The notes: a model not told the origin generated them from the sequence alone. Shown: positions 1-11,938, numbered from the stretch's first letter. The stretch: DNA of 64,000 nucleotides from Pollenia angustigena (GCA_930367215.1 OV884056.1:227593127-227657126), one strand, 5' to 3'. Program-made: numbers and translations.

Positions 1-831
1 TTTTTGTGTTGATTGGAAGTTTGATGCAATTTTTTATTAATTTTAGGTTGCTGATTTTAAATCCAATTTCCGATTTTCTCCATCTGCTCGTATTTTTAAG
101 GTTACAGGTACTAATCGTATTCTTGACTTTTTTCTAATAAATAAAAGTTTAAAAATAACTTTGCTCTTCATTAAGCGACGAATATATTTTTTTTTTTTTT
201 TTTTTTTTGATGTAATTGTTAGCTTTGAAAAACAATTAAATTTTTTAAAAATCACCAGAAAAAAAATTATTGAGTAATGGTGGTTAACGTAAATAAGAAA
301 ATGCAAATTTTGTATTTATAAAAATCATGAAAAATACCAAACGGGTAAAAGTTAAAGTCTTATTACTTTTACGTTAAGTAACATAAGCTATGAACAAAAT
401 GAGATATGGATCATACAAATCGATGAACGCGTTTCGCTTTTATTCACAATTAAGTGAAGGTACCACATTTTAAGGTGAAGGTAAAAAGCGTCCATAAATA
501 GAAAAGCAGAAAACAAACACACATTAAAAAATTTTATTTTTGTATAGAAATCGCGATTTTTAGCAATTCAGTTTTCTTAATAAATTTTGAATGAAAAGTT
601 TTGCACCCGATTACAATGAAATATGTTTAACTAAATGTTTTTAAGGAAAAAAAGTTTTATTTTTTTGTTAAAAATTGTGTTTTTTGCGAAACTTTAACGA
701 TATTCCTGAAACGACTGGGCAAATTAAAAAGCACGGCTTAAAAATAATATTGTTGTCGAATTTTGAATTTTTTAACTGAATATGGTGAACCGTTTTCAAG
801 TTATTCCAACATATGCAGGGAAAGTGCCTTA
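1..831. other. AT-rich DNA without recognisable genes
   Basis: I see no coding or RNA feature. There is a poly(T) run near 186-208, and open frames here are short and low in complexity. Confidence 0.5.
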
Positions 832-1014
832 AGGCTCAGTTAGCCGGGAGTAACAGTTACGTTGCAAATCAGCTGCTTCATTTTGTTGTATGTAAAACAA
901 TTAGAACGATTATAGTTAGCAGTAAGATGTTACGTCTCAATCTGTAAGAAATAGATTGGTCTTACTTTTTTACGATAAGGTTACTGTTACTGTTACTCCC
1001 GGCTAACTGAGCCT
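832..1014. mobile_element. Short MITE with 29-bp inverted ends
   Basis: The left end AGGCTCAGTTAGCCGGGAGT continues into AACAGTTAC and is repeated in inverse at 986-1014. The 183-bp element has no coding capacity. It is flanked by TTA on both sides (829-831 and 1015-1017), which fits the 3-bp TWA target duplications known for PIF/Harbinger elements; a 3-bp match alone is weak, so the superfamily is inferred. Confidence 0.75.
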
Positions 1015-1588
1015 TTAATTTTGGACATAACTGTATATCTCGAACTAAGTGCAGATTTGAATTCAGCGTCCCAAATTACCTTAAAACAACATTCAGTTCT
1101 TAATTAACAAAAACCTTGTTTCCTTGTGGAATAATCTAGTCACGTCGCTTTTTATATACATTAGAGTGGGTAAATTTTTTTACCCACCAAGCGTATAGCA
1201 AAATCGTAATCTACGCAAAATTCTAAGAACTTTTCCTAAAGAAACTATGGTTCTAAAATCAAAATTAAGCTTCCGGTTTTTGACTTGAAAATTTGGTGCT
1301 CAGTAAATCTGAAAAAAATAAAACTTTTTTGGAAATATTTATTGAAATTGGTGAATAGTTGGCCTGTATCGCTGAAAGAGGTCTTGTTTAAAAGAAAATT
1401 CTCTCAGCTTTCTATATCTGTGCTCATTTTTAAAAAAATCTGTACATCAATAAAGGTTAAGAGGTTTTTGTCAAAATAATCATAGTCATGCTGATAAGAA
1501 ACCTAAAACTGTTACAATTTTGATACATAAAAGTTAAATAAAATAATTTAACTAAACTTTAATTTAAAGTTGAATAAAATAATTCTGC

Positions 1589-1821
1589 GGCATTTTGACA
1601 AAACATCTTAAGTGGAGATAAGAGAGCAAAAAAGATTAAAAAAAAACTCGGTGAAAAAAGCATTTCTGTTAAAAATAAAATAAACCGAAATTAAAAAAAA
1701 ATTTTTTTCATAATACATAATTTTAAAAACGTAAGCAAAAATGTTTTTAATGAAAATTCGTACGATTAACACCTTTTTTCAAACTTTTTAATTTTGACTT
1801 AAGATGTTTTGTCAAAATGCC
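1589..1821. mobile_element. Inverted-repeat element nested in the 1162-4223 element
   Basis: The end GGCATTTTGACAAAACATCT (then TAAGT) at 1589-1613 is repeated in perfect inverse at 1797-1821. The interior is AT-rich with no open frame. No clear target duplication is visible, so this may be a MITE or a palindromic part of the host element. Confidence 0.6.
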
Positions 1822-2440
1822 ATAGAAAAGAAATCGCCATTAATTAAACGAAAATTTCTTTAAATAAAATTTAAGCAAAAACTGAAAATGAAAAAATTAA
1901 AAAATAAATATTTTTATTATTATTCCATTTTTTTTTTAAACGGAAAATTCACAACTTAAAAAAAGGAACCGATTAAAATAAAAATTTATAAAAAAAAAAT
2001 ACTGGCCAGGGGGGGGTAAATAAATTTAGTTTCGGCCTATAGCTGTAATTTACATACAATATCTTTTTTGCTATCCATTCGTGGAATTCTGTTGCGACTT
2101 TTAATAGTAACTGCCAAAATATCATCTCGATTACATTCTATGGCACGTGGGAAACATTGGTAAGCAATTGTACAAATCGCTCAGTTCCCTGAATATGTGC
2201 CGGCAACCCTAGATCAGTAAACGGTAGATGCTTGTAGTAAATGGCGGCTCAGACAAATTAAATACAATACAAAAAAAAATACAAAAAAACATAAATTTCT
2301 GAAATACAATTGGACACTTTCAGAAGTTACATTTGGAAATTTTTTAAGTTTAATTGGAAATTTCTGAAATATAGTTAGAAAATTCTGAAATACAATTGGA
2401 AGTGGTGTAGTAAGAAACATAGGCCCTAATAATATAATTC

Positions 2441-2658
2441 GCAACGTTACGCCAAAGAATTACATTGAATGCAAAAACAAATTCATAAATATTTTGTAAT
2501 TTTGTTGTTGCTTTCTACAGAAAGTCTTTTTGCGTTTTAAAATTTTAAACGCCTCATTACTTGTGGCGTTGAACATTTTAAAACGGTAGAAAGCTCCAAC
2601 AAAATTATAAAATATTTATGAATTTGCTTTGCTTTCAATGTAATTTTTTGGCGTTGCG
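2441..2658. repeat. Imperfect hairpin of about 220 bp
   Basis: Arms beginning GCAACGTTACGCCAAAG on the left and ending TTGGCGTTGCG on the right pair imperfectly over roughly 85 bp and include the shared words for AATTCATAAATATTTTG. No coding capacity. It lies inside the 1162-4223 element and could be a decayed MITE. Confidence 0.5.
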
Positions 2659-3011
2659 TTTTACATAATAAGGGCCATAATTTAAAAAACAAAAAATAAA
2701 TAGGAAATGAAAAACTGAAAAGTTTGTAATTGTATCGCTCACACAATTTATAGTTAAAATTCTCACGTTTGTTCCATTTTAGAAATGTATGGGCAACAAA
2801 AATAATTTTTTTTTAATAAAAATTTTCACTTTTTCGACGCGTTTTCAAGAATAGCCAACAATATTTAAAAACTGTACAAAAACTCGCATAAGTTAAAAAG
2901 TGCTGTTATGGTTTAAAGGTTATGTTGGGCATTGTGACCCAGGATGTAATGGTTTAATTTCTGGTATGGCCAGTATTTTTTCTTTTTAATACATTTTTAT
3001 TGAAGTCGTAA

Positions 3012-3337
3012 CCCAATAAAAAATGGAGCTTCGAACGAAGCAGGTTTGTAAGGGAGAAAAGCTTACCATTGCGCTTACGGAAAACATGAATTTTATATGG
3101 CGAGTTCCCACTTTGAAGCAATACATTTATGACACATAAAGCATACAAAAATTGTTAGATGTAACGATCACAGTTATTTTTAGTAGTCTCCCTTACAAAC
3201 CTGCTTCGTAGTAAGGAAATGCCGAATGTTATTTTTTTAAGTTGTTGAGAGTTCTTTCACTTACATACTTTACTGCATTTTTGTATGTCTTATTTCGTAG
3301 CGCATAACATCGCAAAATGAGAACAATTTTTATTGGG
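3012..3337. mobile_element. MITE with CCCAATAAAAAA ends, copy 1
   Basis: Ends CCCAATAAAAAA (3012) and TTTTTATTGGG (to 3337) are flanked by TAA on both sides (3009-3011 and 3338-3340). A sub-terminal inverted pair around GAAGCAGGTTTGTAAGGGAG (3031-3060 against 3187-3211) is also present. A second copy at 29092-29514 has the same ends and internal sequence. Confidence 0.8.
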
Positions 3338-3398
3338 TAATTTTATTTTATTTTTTTCATTTAGTTTCTTTTTTAACCCTGTGGAAAAAAACACCTTC

Positions 3399-3614
3399 TA
3401 TAGGGTGGATAGGTACCTGGGTACCTTCATGCAAATTGTATGAGAAATCTAATTTTTTGTCTTGTATTGTACAAACAATCGATGGTTAATGAAATAATAT
3501 TAGAATTTTACTCTGGTTTTCTCCTTTTCATATATTTTTTAAAATCCTACACCCAAAAAAAAAAAATTTGTAATAGAAAACGTATACAGGTACCCAGGTA
3601 CCTATTCACCCTAT
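3399..3614. repeat. Inverted repeat around GGTACC words
   Basis: TATAGGGTGGATAGGTACCT (3399 onward, then GGGTACC) is mirrored by GGTACCCAGGTACCTATTCA (3589 onward, then CCCTATT). A third degenerate copy of the word (AATAGGTACACAGGTACC) lies near 3775. The structure may be a small MITE; no target duplication was identified. Confidence 0.5.
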
Positions 3615-4231
3615 TAAGGGTGCAAAAAGCAAATTGGTATGCCACGCCCCCCCCAAACTCATATTGTATATAAACACCTATGAAAATATAATAATAAGAA
3701 AAAGTTAGGAGTTCTCATGAAATTGTAGAATTGTAGACTAAAATCTTATATAAAAAATTTCGATTTGAAAACGCAATAGGTACACAGGTACCTGTCCACA
3801 CACATAAGGGTTAAAAAGGTAGTAAATTTAAAATAGAAAATTGGGTTATAAAAAATAAAATACATTTTTTTTATTTTACCAGCTTGACTATGAACATTTT
3901 GACAAAAATCTCCTAACCAATTATTTATGTACCGAATTTTCTTAAAATGAGCACAGATATATAAAGCTAAGAAAATTTCCTTTTTAACAAGCCCTCTTTC
4001 AGCGATACAGGCCAACTATTCACGTATTGCAATAAATATTTCCAAAAAAGTATTATTTTTTCAGATTTTCTGAGCACCAAACTTTCAAGTCAAAAACCGG
4101 AAGCTCGATTTTGATTTTAAAATCATGGTTTCTTTAGGAAAAGTTCTTAGAATTTTCCGTAGATTAAGTTTTTGCTATACGCTTTGTCACTTTTTTTGGG
4201 CCCGAACAAATTGACCCACTCTAATATACAT

Positions 4232-4924
4232 ATTTCTAAGCAATTGTAGCATATTCGGATACATGACATCCTGAACGGTACAAAGCCAAGCAAAGTCATC
4301 TGTTGACAACCCTCGAGAAAAAACTTATATGAATGTACTGCCAAAATGTTTTTCAAATATTTTCCTATTTTAGATTTTTTAAAAAACTGAATTTTAATAT
4401 TGAAAAAAACGGGTTGCCGCTGTTACTTTGTATGTAAAAGTTGGTGTTATTTTACATTGACGATTTTTCCGACGATTTAAGTAAGTATATTTGGCGATCT
4501 TTTTGCAAAATTTGCCGATTTTTGAAACAATTCATTTGGCAACTATGCTTGTTGGCCATTATTTTATACTCTGGTGTGCACTTATTTAGGTTGTTTTTTG
4601 TGAAAGACAGTGTGTTTGTTAGCCCATATTCTACTGTCATTTATATTGTTATTGTTTATGAGCTGCTAAATTTACCAAATTTTTATTTGACTTTTATTTC
4701 GCAAAACAAAACAAAAATACCATCACATAAAAAGTATTTCTGATTAAGAATGTTAAGAAAAAGGAAAAATGAGAAAACCATTTGTAGAAAAACAATATAA
4801 ATTAACCGTAAGTGATCACATAAAAAGAAATTAAGAGATTAATGGCTACAAAAATTTGACACACTCAGAAAAATCCATGCTATATTTTACAAAGCAACTT
4901 TCGAAGCTGGTTTTTTGTACTACA
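4232..4924. other. No supported feature
   Basis: This stretch is AT-rich. A 100-codon open frame at 4441-4743 lacks an ATG start and has a hydrophobic, T-rich composition expected from AT-rich DNA, so I do not call it a gene. Confidence 0.4.
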
Positions 4925-5305
4925 TATTTTTATATTCATCCAAATTTTCAATATTTTTAATCAGGCTAAAGTTCATCAAATTTAATTTTGATTAAATTAT
5001 TTTTATGAAGAAAGGAATTTTACAACATGAAAATTAATTAAAATTGTTATTGATAATTTTTCATTCTTGACTGACCTGAGATTCGAACACAGGGGGCAGG
5101 CCTGAGATTCGAACCCAGGCGGCTGGCCTAACATACGAACCAGGTTAGTCAAGAATGAAAAATTATCAATAACAATTTTAATTAATTTTCATGTTGTAAA
5201 ATTCCTTTCTTCATAAAAATAATTTAATGAAAATTAAATTTGATGAACTTAAGCCTGATTAAAAATATTGAAAATTTGGATAAAAAACCATAAAAAATTC
5301 AACAA
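4925..5305. repeat. Fold-back pair of a tRNA-module repeat
   Basis: The arms 4930-5073 and 5144-5290 are near-perfect inverses of each other and carry the body sequence found in the repeats at 5472 and 51445 (GTCAAGAATGAAAAATTATC). Between them are three degenerate RNA polymerase III B-box-like words (type GGTTCGAATC, read on the minus strand). The arrangement looks like two head-to-head copies of the repeat joined at the tRNA-like module. Confidence 0.7.
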
Positions 5306-5471
5306 AATTACCATAATATAAATTATAGCTAAGGCACGAGCTCTATGTGTACATTTGTCCTTCAAGTTGTGCTAAAAAAGGTCAACAGCAAAAAGAAAGA
5401 CAAAAATGAAAAAACAAAAATGTACTTTGGACTTCAAGAAAAATTCTTGATAAAAAGTACAAAAAACAGAG

Positions 5472-5905
5472 GTAAAGGAAAACATGTAAAATCAATTAAA
5501 ATTGGATAATCATTCAAAAAAGCAATTTTCGATCTACCAAAGGGTTAAAATACAATTTGGTTAAAGGATTGATGTTTGACTATTACGTCAGCAGTCGTCT
5601 ATGGCTGCGAGTGTAAGACGGCAAATCCCTCTGCGGAGATCGAGTGGTAGCGATCGAAACATGTCAGGGTAACCAGCCGCCTGGGTTCGAATCGCAGGCC
5701 AGCCGCCTGGGTTCGAATCTCAGGTCAGTCAAGAATGAAAAATTATCAATAACAATTTTAATTAAGATTCATGTTGTAAAATTCCTTTCTTCATAAAAAT
5801 AATTTAATGAAAATTAAATTTGATGAACTTAAGCCTGATTAAAAATATTGAAAATTTGGATTGAAAACCATAAATAGTTCATCAAAATTACCACAATATT
5901 AATTA
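5472..5905 (+). repeat. tRNA-module repeat, copy 2
   Basis: A region resembling a class-II tRNA 5' half (GATCGAGTGGTAGCGATC near 5640, A-box-like) is followed by a perfect B-box word GGTTCGAATC. A 26-bp stretch containing this B box is tandemly duplicated (about 5678-5725). The downstream body runs to AACCATAAATAGTTCA. The same order occurs at 51445-51855, so the tRNA-like part is a fixed component. About 130 bp of shared sequence precede the A box, which is unusual for a simple SINE. Confidence 0.65.
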
Positions 5906-5988
5906 TTGATATTATGTTATTTTGTAAATGTCCATCTAAAATACACACTGCTAAAGTCTTTAAACTATTTATCAGAATAAAAAAAGTT

Positions 5989-6226
5989 TGTGGCTTGGTG
6001 CTAAAAGAGCCAATGTCAAAATATTTACTTTTGAGAAAATTTAAATTAAATCGTTTTTAGAGAAGAGTTCTTACCGAAATTTGCTAGCAAAACCCTTATG
6101 AAGCTGTTCTGGGCTAAAAAAAATTGGCTGTTTCACCAAAAAAAAGATGCTAAGAGAAAACACCAAATGCACGATTAACTCAAAACAGAAAAATATTGGC
6201 ATTGGCCCTTTTAGCACCAAGCCACA
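5989..6226. mobile_element. MITE with TGTGGCTTGGTGCTAAAAG ends
   Basis: TGTGGCTTGGTGCTAAAAG at 5989 is mirrored at 6208-6226, and the pairing continues imperfectly through GCCAATG. The interior is non-coding. The target duplication is unclear. Confidence 0.7.
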
Positions 6227-6714
6227 GAAATAATGTATTAGTGCCTCCCATTTACTTGGTTCAACACATCATATGTCGCCACGCAGTAAAAATTATAAGA
6301 GTGAAGTTGTCTTCTTCGATCATGCGAAGGAAATTTTAAGAAATCAAACGCGGATAACGTTGTAAGTGACAAAATAATTATTTTTCAGGAGAGCAAAAAA
6401 ACGTTTCTTAATTTTTTTTTTTTTAGATTATCAAAATTGATGATAATAAAAACATGTATGCAAAATATCAAGAAATTTGAATTTAAAATAACATGCCAAT
6501 TTGCAGCTTATAACTTTTTTTAAAAACGTATTTCAACTACGCTAGCGGCTTTTAAAACGTTATTCAAATTCATTGGAAGTCTCTCTTTGTATTGCATTAT
6601 AAAGTGGTTAAGGTGGATAATTTTGGATGATATGATATTTAAACAATGTAAGAGAGTAATTTATTTATTATTTTTGTTATTATATGTCTATGGAATTTTA
6701 TTCCTTACAGACAA

Positions 6715-7222
6715 TTTAAATAATAATTGATTACAAAATGTTTCACACAAAAATATAATACATAATTAACAATAAAATTACTTAGTGTTAAGATATGTGA
6801 TTATTGCCCTTTTTATAGCATCAGGATTTGATGAAAAGTCGATAAATCTATATAAGTTGTTAAATGCATTGCTCATTCTCCTGAGAAGGTCAGCATTAGC
6901 ATAATTAGCTCTAACAAATGTTACAGATAAAAGTATGTAATTACGGGATGGACGTTGAGGAATGGTGCGAGAAATATCATTAATAAAAAATCTACCGCAG
7001 ATGTCACCATTAATAACATTGAATAAAAATGATACATTAAGCATAGTTCTACGACTTTTTAATGTAGGAAGTTTAATAAGAGCAAGTCGGGCAGCATATG
7101 TAGGCAAGTTCAAGGGGTTAAAACGTAATCCACGAATACAAAACAACAGGAATTGTTTTTAGACCGACTCAATGGCATTCGAATGGATTTGGTAAATAGG
7201 GTCCCATATTATCGATCCAATG
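6715..7222 (-). pseudogene. 3' fragment of a non-LTR retrotransposon (end of reverse-transcriptase ORF)
   Basis: The minus strand encodes a stretch matching the C-terminal part of non-LTR ORF2 proteins: a GSIIWDPIYQIH-type segment near 7205-7170, a stop at 7160-7162, then an open segment at 7146-6778 with PTYAARLALIKLPTLKSRR and a terminal region rich in N, R and F. These words are typical after the reverse-transcriptase domain of jockey/CR1-group elements. The catalytic domain is absent, so the copy is 5'-truncated, the usual result of incomplete reverse transcription. The exact clade cannot be decided here. Confidence 0.75.
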
Positions 7223-7423
7223 TTAACGATAATTCGCAAAAAAAAACTGATTTTGCAAAAAGTGGCTTTTACAACGTTATTCGCGGCTGCGCTTCAATTG
7301 TATACATAAATAGCGAAACTTGAGAAGATTATAATTAACGAAGGATTTCAAGGTAAAAAAGCTCGTCCCTGGACCTACAATTCAATTTGAAACTTTTTTT
7401 TTATATAAATGGTAATTTAAAAC

Positions 7424-8299
7424 AAGTAAGAAAGTATAGTCGATCAAGCCCGACCATATGATACCCAACACCCCAGTATTTAAAAACAAATTTTCAAGAG
7501 TTTATGGCTATATTAATAGGGATCTATCTATGTTTTTAATTTCATTAAAATCAGCTTGGAAGTTTCTGAGAAGCAGAAATTTCCTCCAATCTCCTATCGT
7601 GGCACTACGATTCGGACTTTTCGATAGGCTTGATCCTTGTGCCAATAAGAACCTATGTGCCAACTTTTATTAAATTATCTCCTATTATTGCGACCTGTAC
7701 TTTGCGAACAAGGTTACATGGACAGTCAGCCAGCCAGCATGACGGACATCGTTAGATAAACTCAGAAAGTGATTCTGAGTCGGTATACTTTAGGGTGGCT
7801 CTAGGACCAATATGTCGCAATTTTGGAGATAATTTGATGAAATTTGGGTCATAGGTTCTTATTGGCACACGAACCAAGCCTATTGAAAATGGGCCGAATC
7901 GAAGGACCACGAGGGAAGATAGGGGAAAATTTCAATGAAATTTAAAACATAGATAGAACCATATCTATATGGACACAAAATGTATGCATTTTTAAAAAAA
8001 TTGGACCACGAGGGGAGATAGGGGCAATTTCTGCCTCTCAAACCGATTTTAATGAAATTTAAAATATAGATAGATCCATATCTATATGGACACATTAGCA
8101 ATACAGTTTTTCAAAAATAGGACCACAAGGGGAGGTAAGGGGCAATTTCTGCCTCTCACAAACTTTCAAACCGATTTTCATGAAGTTTATAAACATAGAT
8201 AAACCCTTATTTACATGGACATATAAGCATGATGTGTTTTTAAATACTGTGGTGTAGGGTATCATATGGTCGGGCTTAACCGACTATACTTTCTTACTT
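7424..8299. mobile_element. Fold-back element with AAGTAAGAAAGTATAGTCG ends
   Basis: AAGTAAGAAAGTATAGTCGA at 7424 is mirrored at 8280-8299, and the inverted arms extend about 70 bp through AAGCCCGACCATATGATACC. The interior holds diverged tandem repeats (see 7906-8250). No transposase. Related one-sided copies occur at 41645-42185 and, more diverged, at 39898-40500 and 46185-46470. The superfamily is unknown to me. Confidence 0.75.
7906..8250. repeat. Three tandem units of about 100-130 bp
   Basis: Each unit starts with ACCAC.AGGG.AG.TA.GGG and contains ATAGATAGA.CCATATCTAT followed by ATGGACACA. The units begin near 7906, 8005 and 8122 and differ by small insertions, so the array is old. 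Confidence 0.7.
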
Positions 8300-9207
8300 T
8301 TTTTTTTAAGTCAATTAAAAATATTTCGATTTACTCAATCGAAAATTTCATTATTAAATGAATGGTTTTTTTTTAATCAACCTTATCGTGGTTGGAAAAT
8401 TCAAAATACGCCTCCCACTGTATGGTAATACTTGAATGATAAATGTACATAGGGGTCGGCCTAAGTTGTTCATCAATGTGATACAGAATAATTAATACAA
8501 TATAAAATTAATTTTATTGTAAAGTTTACACAAGATCTTCTAATAAATGTACTTTTTTTTAACAAAAGTTACCTAATTCTTATGTGGAGCTGATAAACCT
8601 TTATATACACTTTGCAGCCTAAATTTCAAGTGACACCTGTTCCCTAAATTAAAACAGTCATAATTTAAATGCAAAGTGTTCTACATTTAAACATAGTTAA
8701 TAAATAATCAAACCATTTAGTACATTTACCACCTTCCCTATAAACACACTTCACATCAACACTCTTTCAAAAAAGGACACAAATTTAAATTTTTTCACAA
8801 CCAGACAACAGCATTGAAATTCAATCAAAGATTAAATTTAATAAATAAAAACAAAATGCAAAAGTTTATTGAACATAAATTGATAGCAATAAAAATACAA
8901 TATATTTAATTATCATAATAAATTAAAAATATTATTGTTATTAATATGCACTGTAACTATCGTTAAAACCTTATTAACAATATAATTGCTGCTTTCCTTT
9001 TGGCCTTACTATTCCACTACACTTGTACCCGAAACAATCTGTGCATGTCTGTGTCCGTAGTTCTGCTTGTGTGAGTAAGTGTTTCATATTCAATTACGCT
9101 CAATTTCACAAGTAATTTTTATTAAATAAAAATTAAAAGATGAAATAAAATGATGTTGATGGTAATAAACTGCCGTAATATACAAACATTTATACATACG
9201 TGCATAC
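8300..9207. other. No supported feature
   Basis: AT-rich sequence without inverted repeats or coding-like frames that I could support. Confidence 0.4.
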
Positions 9208-9639
9208 ATCCCAGCTAGCATTTGGCTGATTATTTTTTGCAAAAGTGATTAAAAAAGGATTCATATATGATTCATTTATATGTTTAAATAATGATTTTTA
9301 AATATTTTGAATTTTTGTTTTTACCAAATGAAAAAATATAAAAATAGAAACCTTTATGTCAGCCAATGTATGTATGTATAATCAAAACCATATAATTTAC
9401 GATTGAAAAATGAGACAAAAACGATTCAATAATGATTAGAAAAACTAACATTAAAATGATCAAAAAGGAATCAGAAAATGGTATCACAAATGATTCTTTC
9501 AGGTGATTCATCGGTAGGGTACCATTTTCTCACAACGAGAGTATCATTTATGATTGAAAAATGAGCTCATATACGGGTATTTTGCCCTTGAAGCTGATTC
9601 CTAAATGATCAGATTCTGATACAAAATGCTAGCTGGGAT
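9208..9639. mobile_element. MITE with ATCCCAGCTAGCATTT ends
   Basis: ATCCCAGCTAGCATTT at 9208 is mirrored by AAATGCTAGCTGGGAT ending at 9639. The 432-bp interior has many ATGATTC/GATTCAT words spaced through it, on both strands, which may be sub-terminal binding words. No open frame. No convincing target duplication. Confidence 0.75.
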
Positions 9640-10830
9640 AGTTCATGTGTATGTAAGTATTTGTTTTTGTTGCATATTAAAAAATTAAATTAAATAAAAG
9701 GGAATAACTTTTTTTTAACAAATGCACATTAATTACAAAGCGCAAAATTCTCACACAAACAAACACTCGGGCACATTTGTGAATGTTTACACAAAATGTG
9801 CATAAGAAGCACATGCTAAAAGGAAGGAAAAAAATTTAAAACAATGCATACAGGGAAGATAAGATAAAAGGGAATGTTAATGTATGTGTGAGCATACAAA
9901 TTAATGGTGTTAAAGTTTCTCATTACAAACAATATTAAGTCAAATGTAAGCAAATATATTTAAATACAGACAGGCCATATTAAAGAATGCATTTTTGCTG
10001 CATTTTTACATGGCCGAACTCTCCTTCTCTTTTACATGCAAGCAAAGTATCGTTATGTTGCCTTTAAGTGTGTGTGTATGGCTATGTATGAATTACAATA
10101 AAGGCATAAACATTGAAGGCATTACTGTTAATGCAAACATATAATACCGATTTCGTACGTATTTCCTGTTTGCATAAAAATAATAAAATAAATGTGAAAA
10201 TGAGCATCATTACAAATAAAAATAAACGAAAATAAAGGATGTTTTCTTGAAAAGAAAATGACACTAATGGAGCTTTCGTACCAAAGGGACCAATCAAGCA
10301 TGGTCTTTAATAGGCCTTCATTGCACAGTATGGAATTTTTTTAAAGAGAAATAAATAAGCAGTGTATAAAGAAATAGTTCTTCAGTCAAACAAATACAAA
10401 GCAATAATTGCACTGTGGGCGGTTTTTGAAAAAAAAAACTGAATTAACTGTAAACTTTCTTAACGATTAGTCAGATTTCAATAATTTTTTTTTTATTATT
10501 GAAGAAAGAAATTAAATTTTTTACATACGGGGCTTTGTGTGATGTCTTTTGGTGTCTTATTCAATATATATTATTCAAATTGATTTTTTTGGCTTCTTTT
10601 ATCTTCAGGTGCGGATAGTGGGGAAAGGATAATTCCCTTTCAAAAATGAGAAAAAAATATATTTTCTCTTTTACGGTAACAAACGATTTGCCACTAATAA
10701 ACGATTTATTTAATCAAAAAACCTTTTACAAATTCAAAGATGTGGCATCGGGAGATTTTTGCTGCTTGTAAATTTGCAATATCAATAATTCTGGCTTGAC
10801 AGCTGAGAATGTCAAACTGTGCTGACATTT
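9640..10830. other. No supported feature
   Basis: AT-rich sequence. The 5' part of the mariner relic that follows may begin in the last 200 bp, but I could not recognise its terminal repeat. Confidence 0.35.
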
Positions 10831-10839
10831 CTGTTCAGT

Positions 10840-11469
10840 AAGTTTTGGCAAGTCGTTATGAATTGTTTAAATCTGTTCGCGAAGTTCACAGAACTCTTCG
10901 TCCATTTTACGAAGCTTATTTCTGATAAAATGGTTAATAAGCAAAATTACAGTATTTGCAGCGAAGTAAATCGTCAACCCGTTAACGAATCGCCATTAAA
11001 TCCGTTAAAATTTATTGTTTGGTGCGGTTTATACCCTCTTTCGAAAAAGACAAGGAGCTGCCGTTTCATAGAATGGCGAGTGCTATAGGGCCATGCTGAC
11101 AAAATTATTATTTCATAAAATCAATCTGATAAACATCAACGACATTTCGACGATTTGTTTTCAACAAGACGGCGCAACTTGCCATACATCGCTCTTAACA
11201 ATCGATTTATTGCAAAATCAATTTGGTGACAACATTATTTCCAGAATAAGTCCTGTTTAATAACCCCTCGTTCGTGCGATTTAAAGCCGCTAGACTATTT
11301 TTTATGGGGCAGTCTTAAGTCATTGGCTTATTCCCACAAGCTCGCAACTCTTGTATCATTTGAAAGCCAATAGTGGCGCCATACGGCCAGATTTATTGGA
11401 AGAAGTAGTCAAAAATTGGAGCGATACAAATTGGAACAATATTTCTGTGTTGTATTATCATTCTAAGTT
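10840..11469 (+). pseudogene. Decayed mariner-family transposase (DD41D-like)
   Basis: Three frames together give a mariner-type catalytic domain: KFIVWCGLYP near 11010-11040, YRAMLTKLLF near 11080, then CFQQDGATCHTSLLTIDLLQ at about 11158-11215 with the second catalytic Asp, and CDLKPLDYFLWG at 11276-11310 with the third. Counting across the stop-interrupted gap gives about 41 residues between these two Asp, the spacing of rosa-like DD41D mariners. At least two frameshifts and several stops are present, so it is dead. The reading is cut at 11470 by the MITE 11471-12482 and resumes briefly after it. Confidence 0.8.
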
Positions 11470-11576
11470 ACCCAGCAAAAACTTACGTTGCAAAGTAATG
11501 AGTTAAAAAGCTAATATAACGACTATTCACTACTTATACATTGGCATTTTAACTCATTATTTTAACACGGTGATGT

Positions 11577-11713
11577 CATTGGAGGCAAGTACTTACCACC
11601 CTCGCTTACAAATAGGGAGTTAAATAAGTCATTACCACATTCGCTTACAAATAGGGACTTAAATAACTTATTACTCCGATGTCACCAAAATTACAACTAA
11701 CATGTCATAACTT
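11577..11713 (+). repeat. Direct repeat, copy 1
   Basis: Starts TTGGAGGCAAGTACTTACCA and runs through AATAGGGAGTTAAATAAGTC to TACAACTAACATGTCAT. The second copy at 11999-12173 has one additional internal unit containing CATTCGCTTACA.AGGGA. Confidence 0.85.
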
Positions 11714-11714
11714 T

Positions 11715-11938
11715 AAAAAAAATTTTTTTTATTTTTTTTTTTTTTTAATTATTTTTTTTCTATTTTTTCTTATTTTATTTTACTTTACTTTATGTTTTTT
11801 TTCTTCTATTTTTTCTTATTTTATTATATTTTGTTTTATTTTTTATTTTTATTTTTCTGTCTCTGGCGGGATTCGATCGCGCAACCTCGGTGCTGATAGA
11901 CTAGCTCACTACCAGCTAGTCTACCGGGGCAGTGTAGT
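11715..11938 (-). mobile_element. tRNA-derived SINE with A-rich tail
   Basis: Read on the minus strand from about 11938, the sequence has an A-box-like TAGACTAGCTGG, 33 nt later a B-box-like GATCGAATCCC, then about 150 nt of A-rich sequence (T-rich on the plus strand, 11715-11855). This spacing fits an internal RNA polymerase III promoter, and head-plus-A-rich-tail is the classical layout of a minimal tRNA-related SINE or a tRNA retropseudogene. The cloverleaf is too degenerate to name the parent tRNA. Confidence 0.6.

Larger units (their letters stand above)
1162..4223. mobile_element. 3.06-kb hAT-like fold-back element, non-autonomous
   Basis: The ends are TAGAGTGGGT on the left and its inverse at 4214-4223, flanked by the exact 8-bp duplication ATATACAT (1154-1161 and 4224-4231). 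The inverted arms are long, about 300 bp (1162-1455 against 3930-4223), and remain alignable over most of their length. An 8-bp duplication with TAG.G ends is typical of hAT transposons. No transposase is recognisable; the interior holds three smaller inverted-repeat structures (1589-1821, 2441-2658, 3399-3614) and a MITE (3012-3337), so it is an old element that collected later insertions. Confidence 0.85.

Noticed and set aside
4441..4743. 100-codon open frame, hydrophobic, with an overlapping frame on the other strand
   Set aside because: No ATG start, T-rich composition typical of AT-rich DNA, no domain or signal that holds up.
5640..5730. Functional tRNA genes at the tRNA-like modules (5640, 11880-11938, 51600-51680)
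   Set aside because: Box A and box B are present but no complete cloverleaf with paired acceptor stem can be drawn, and they are embedded in repeats.
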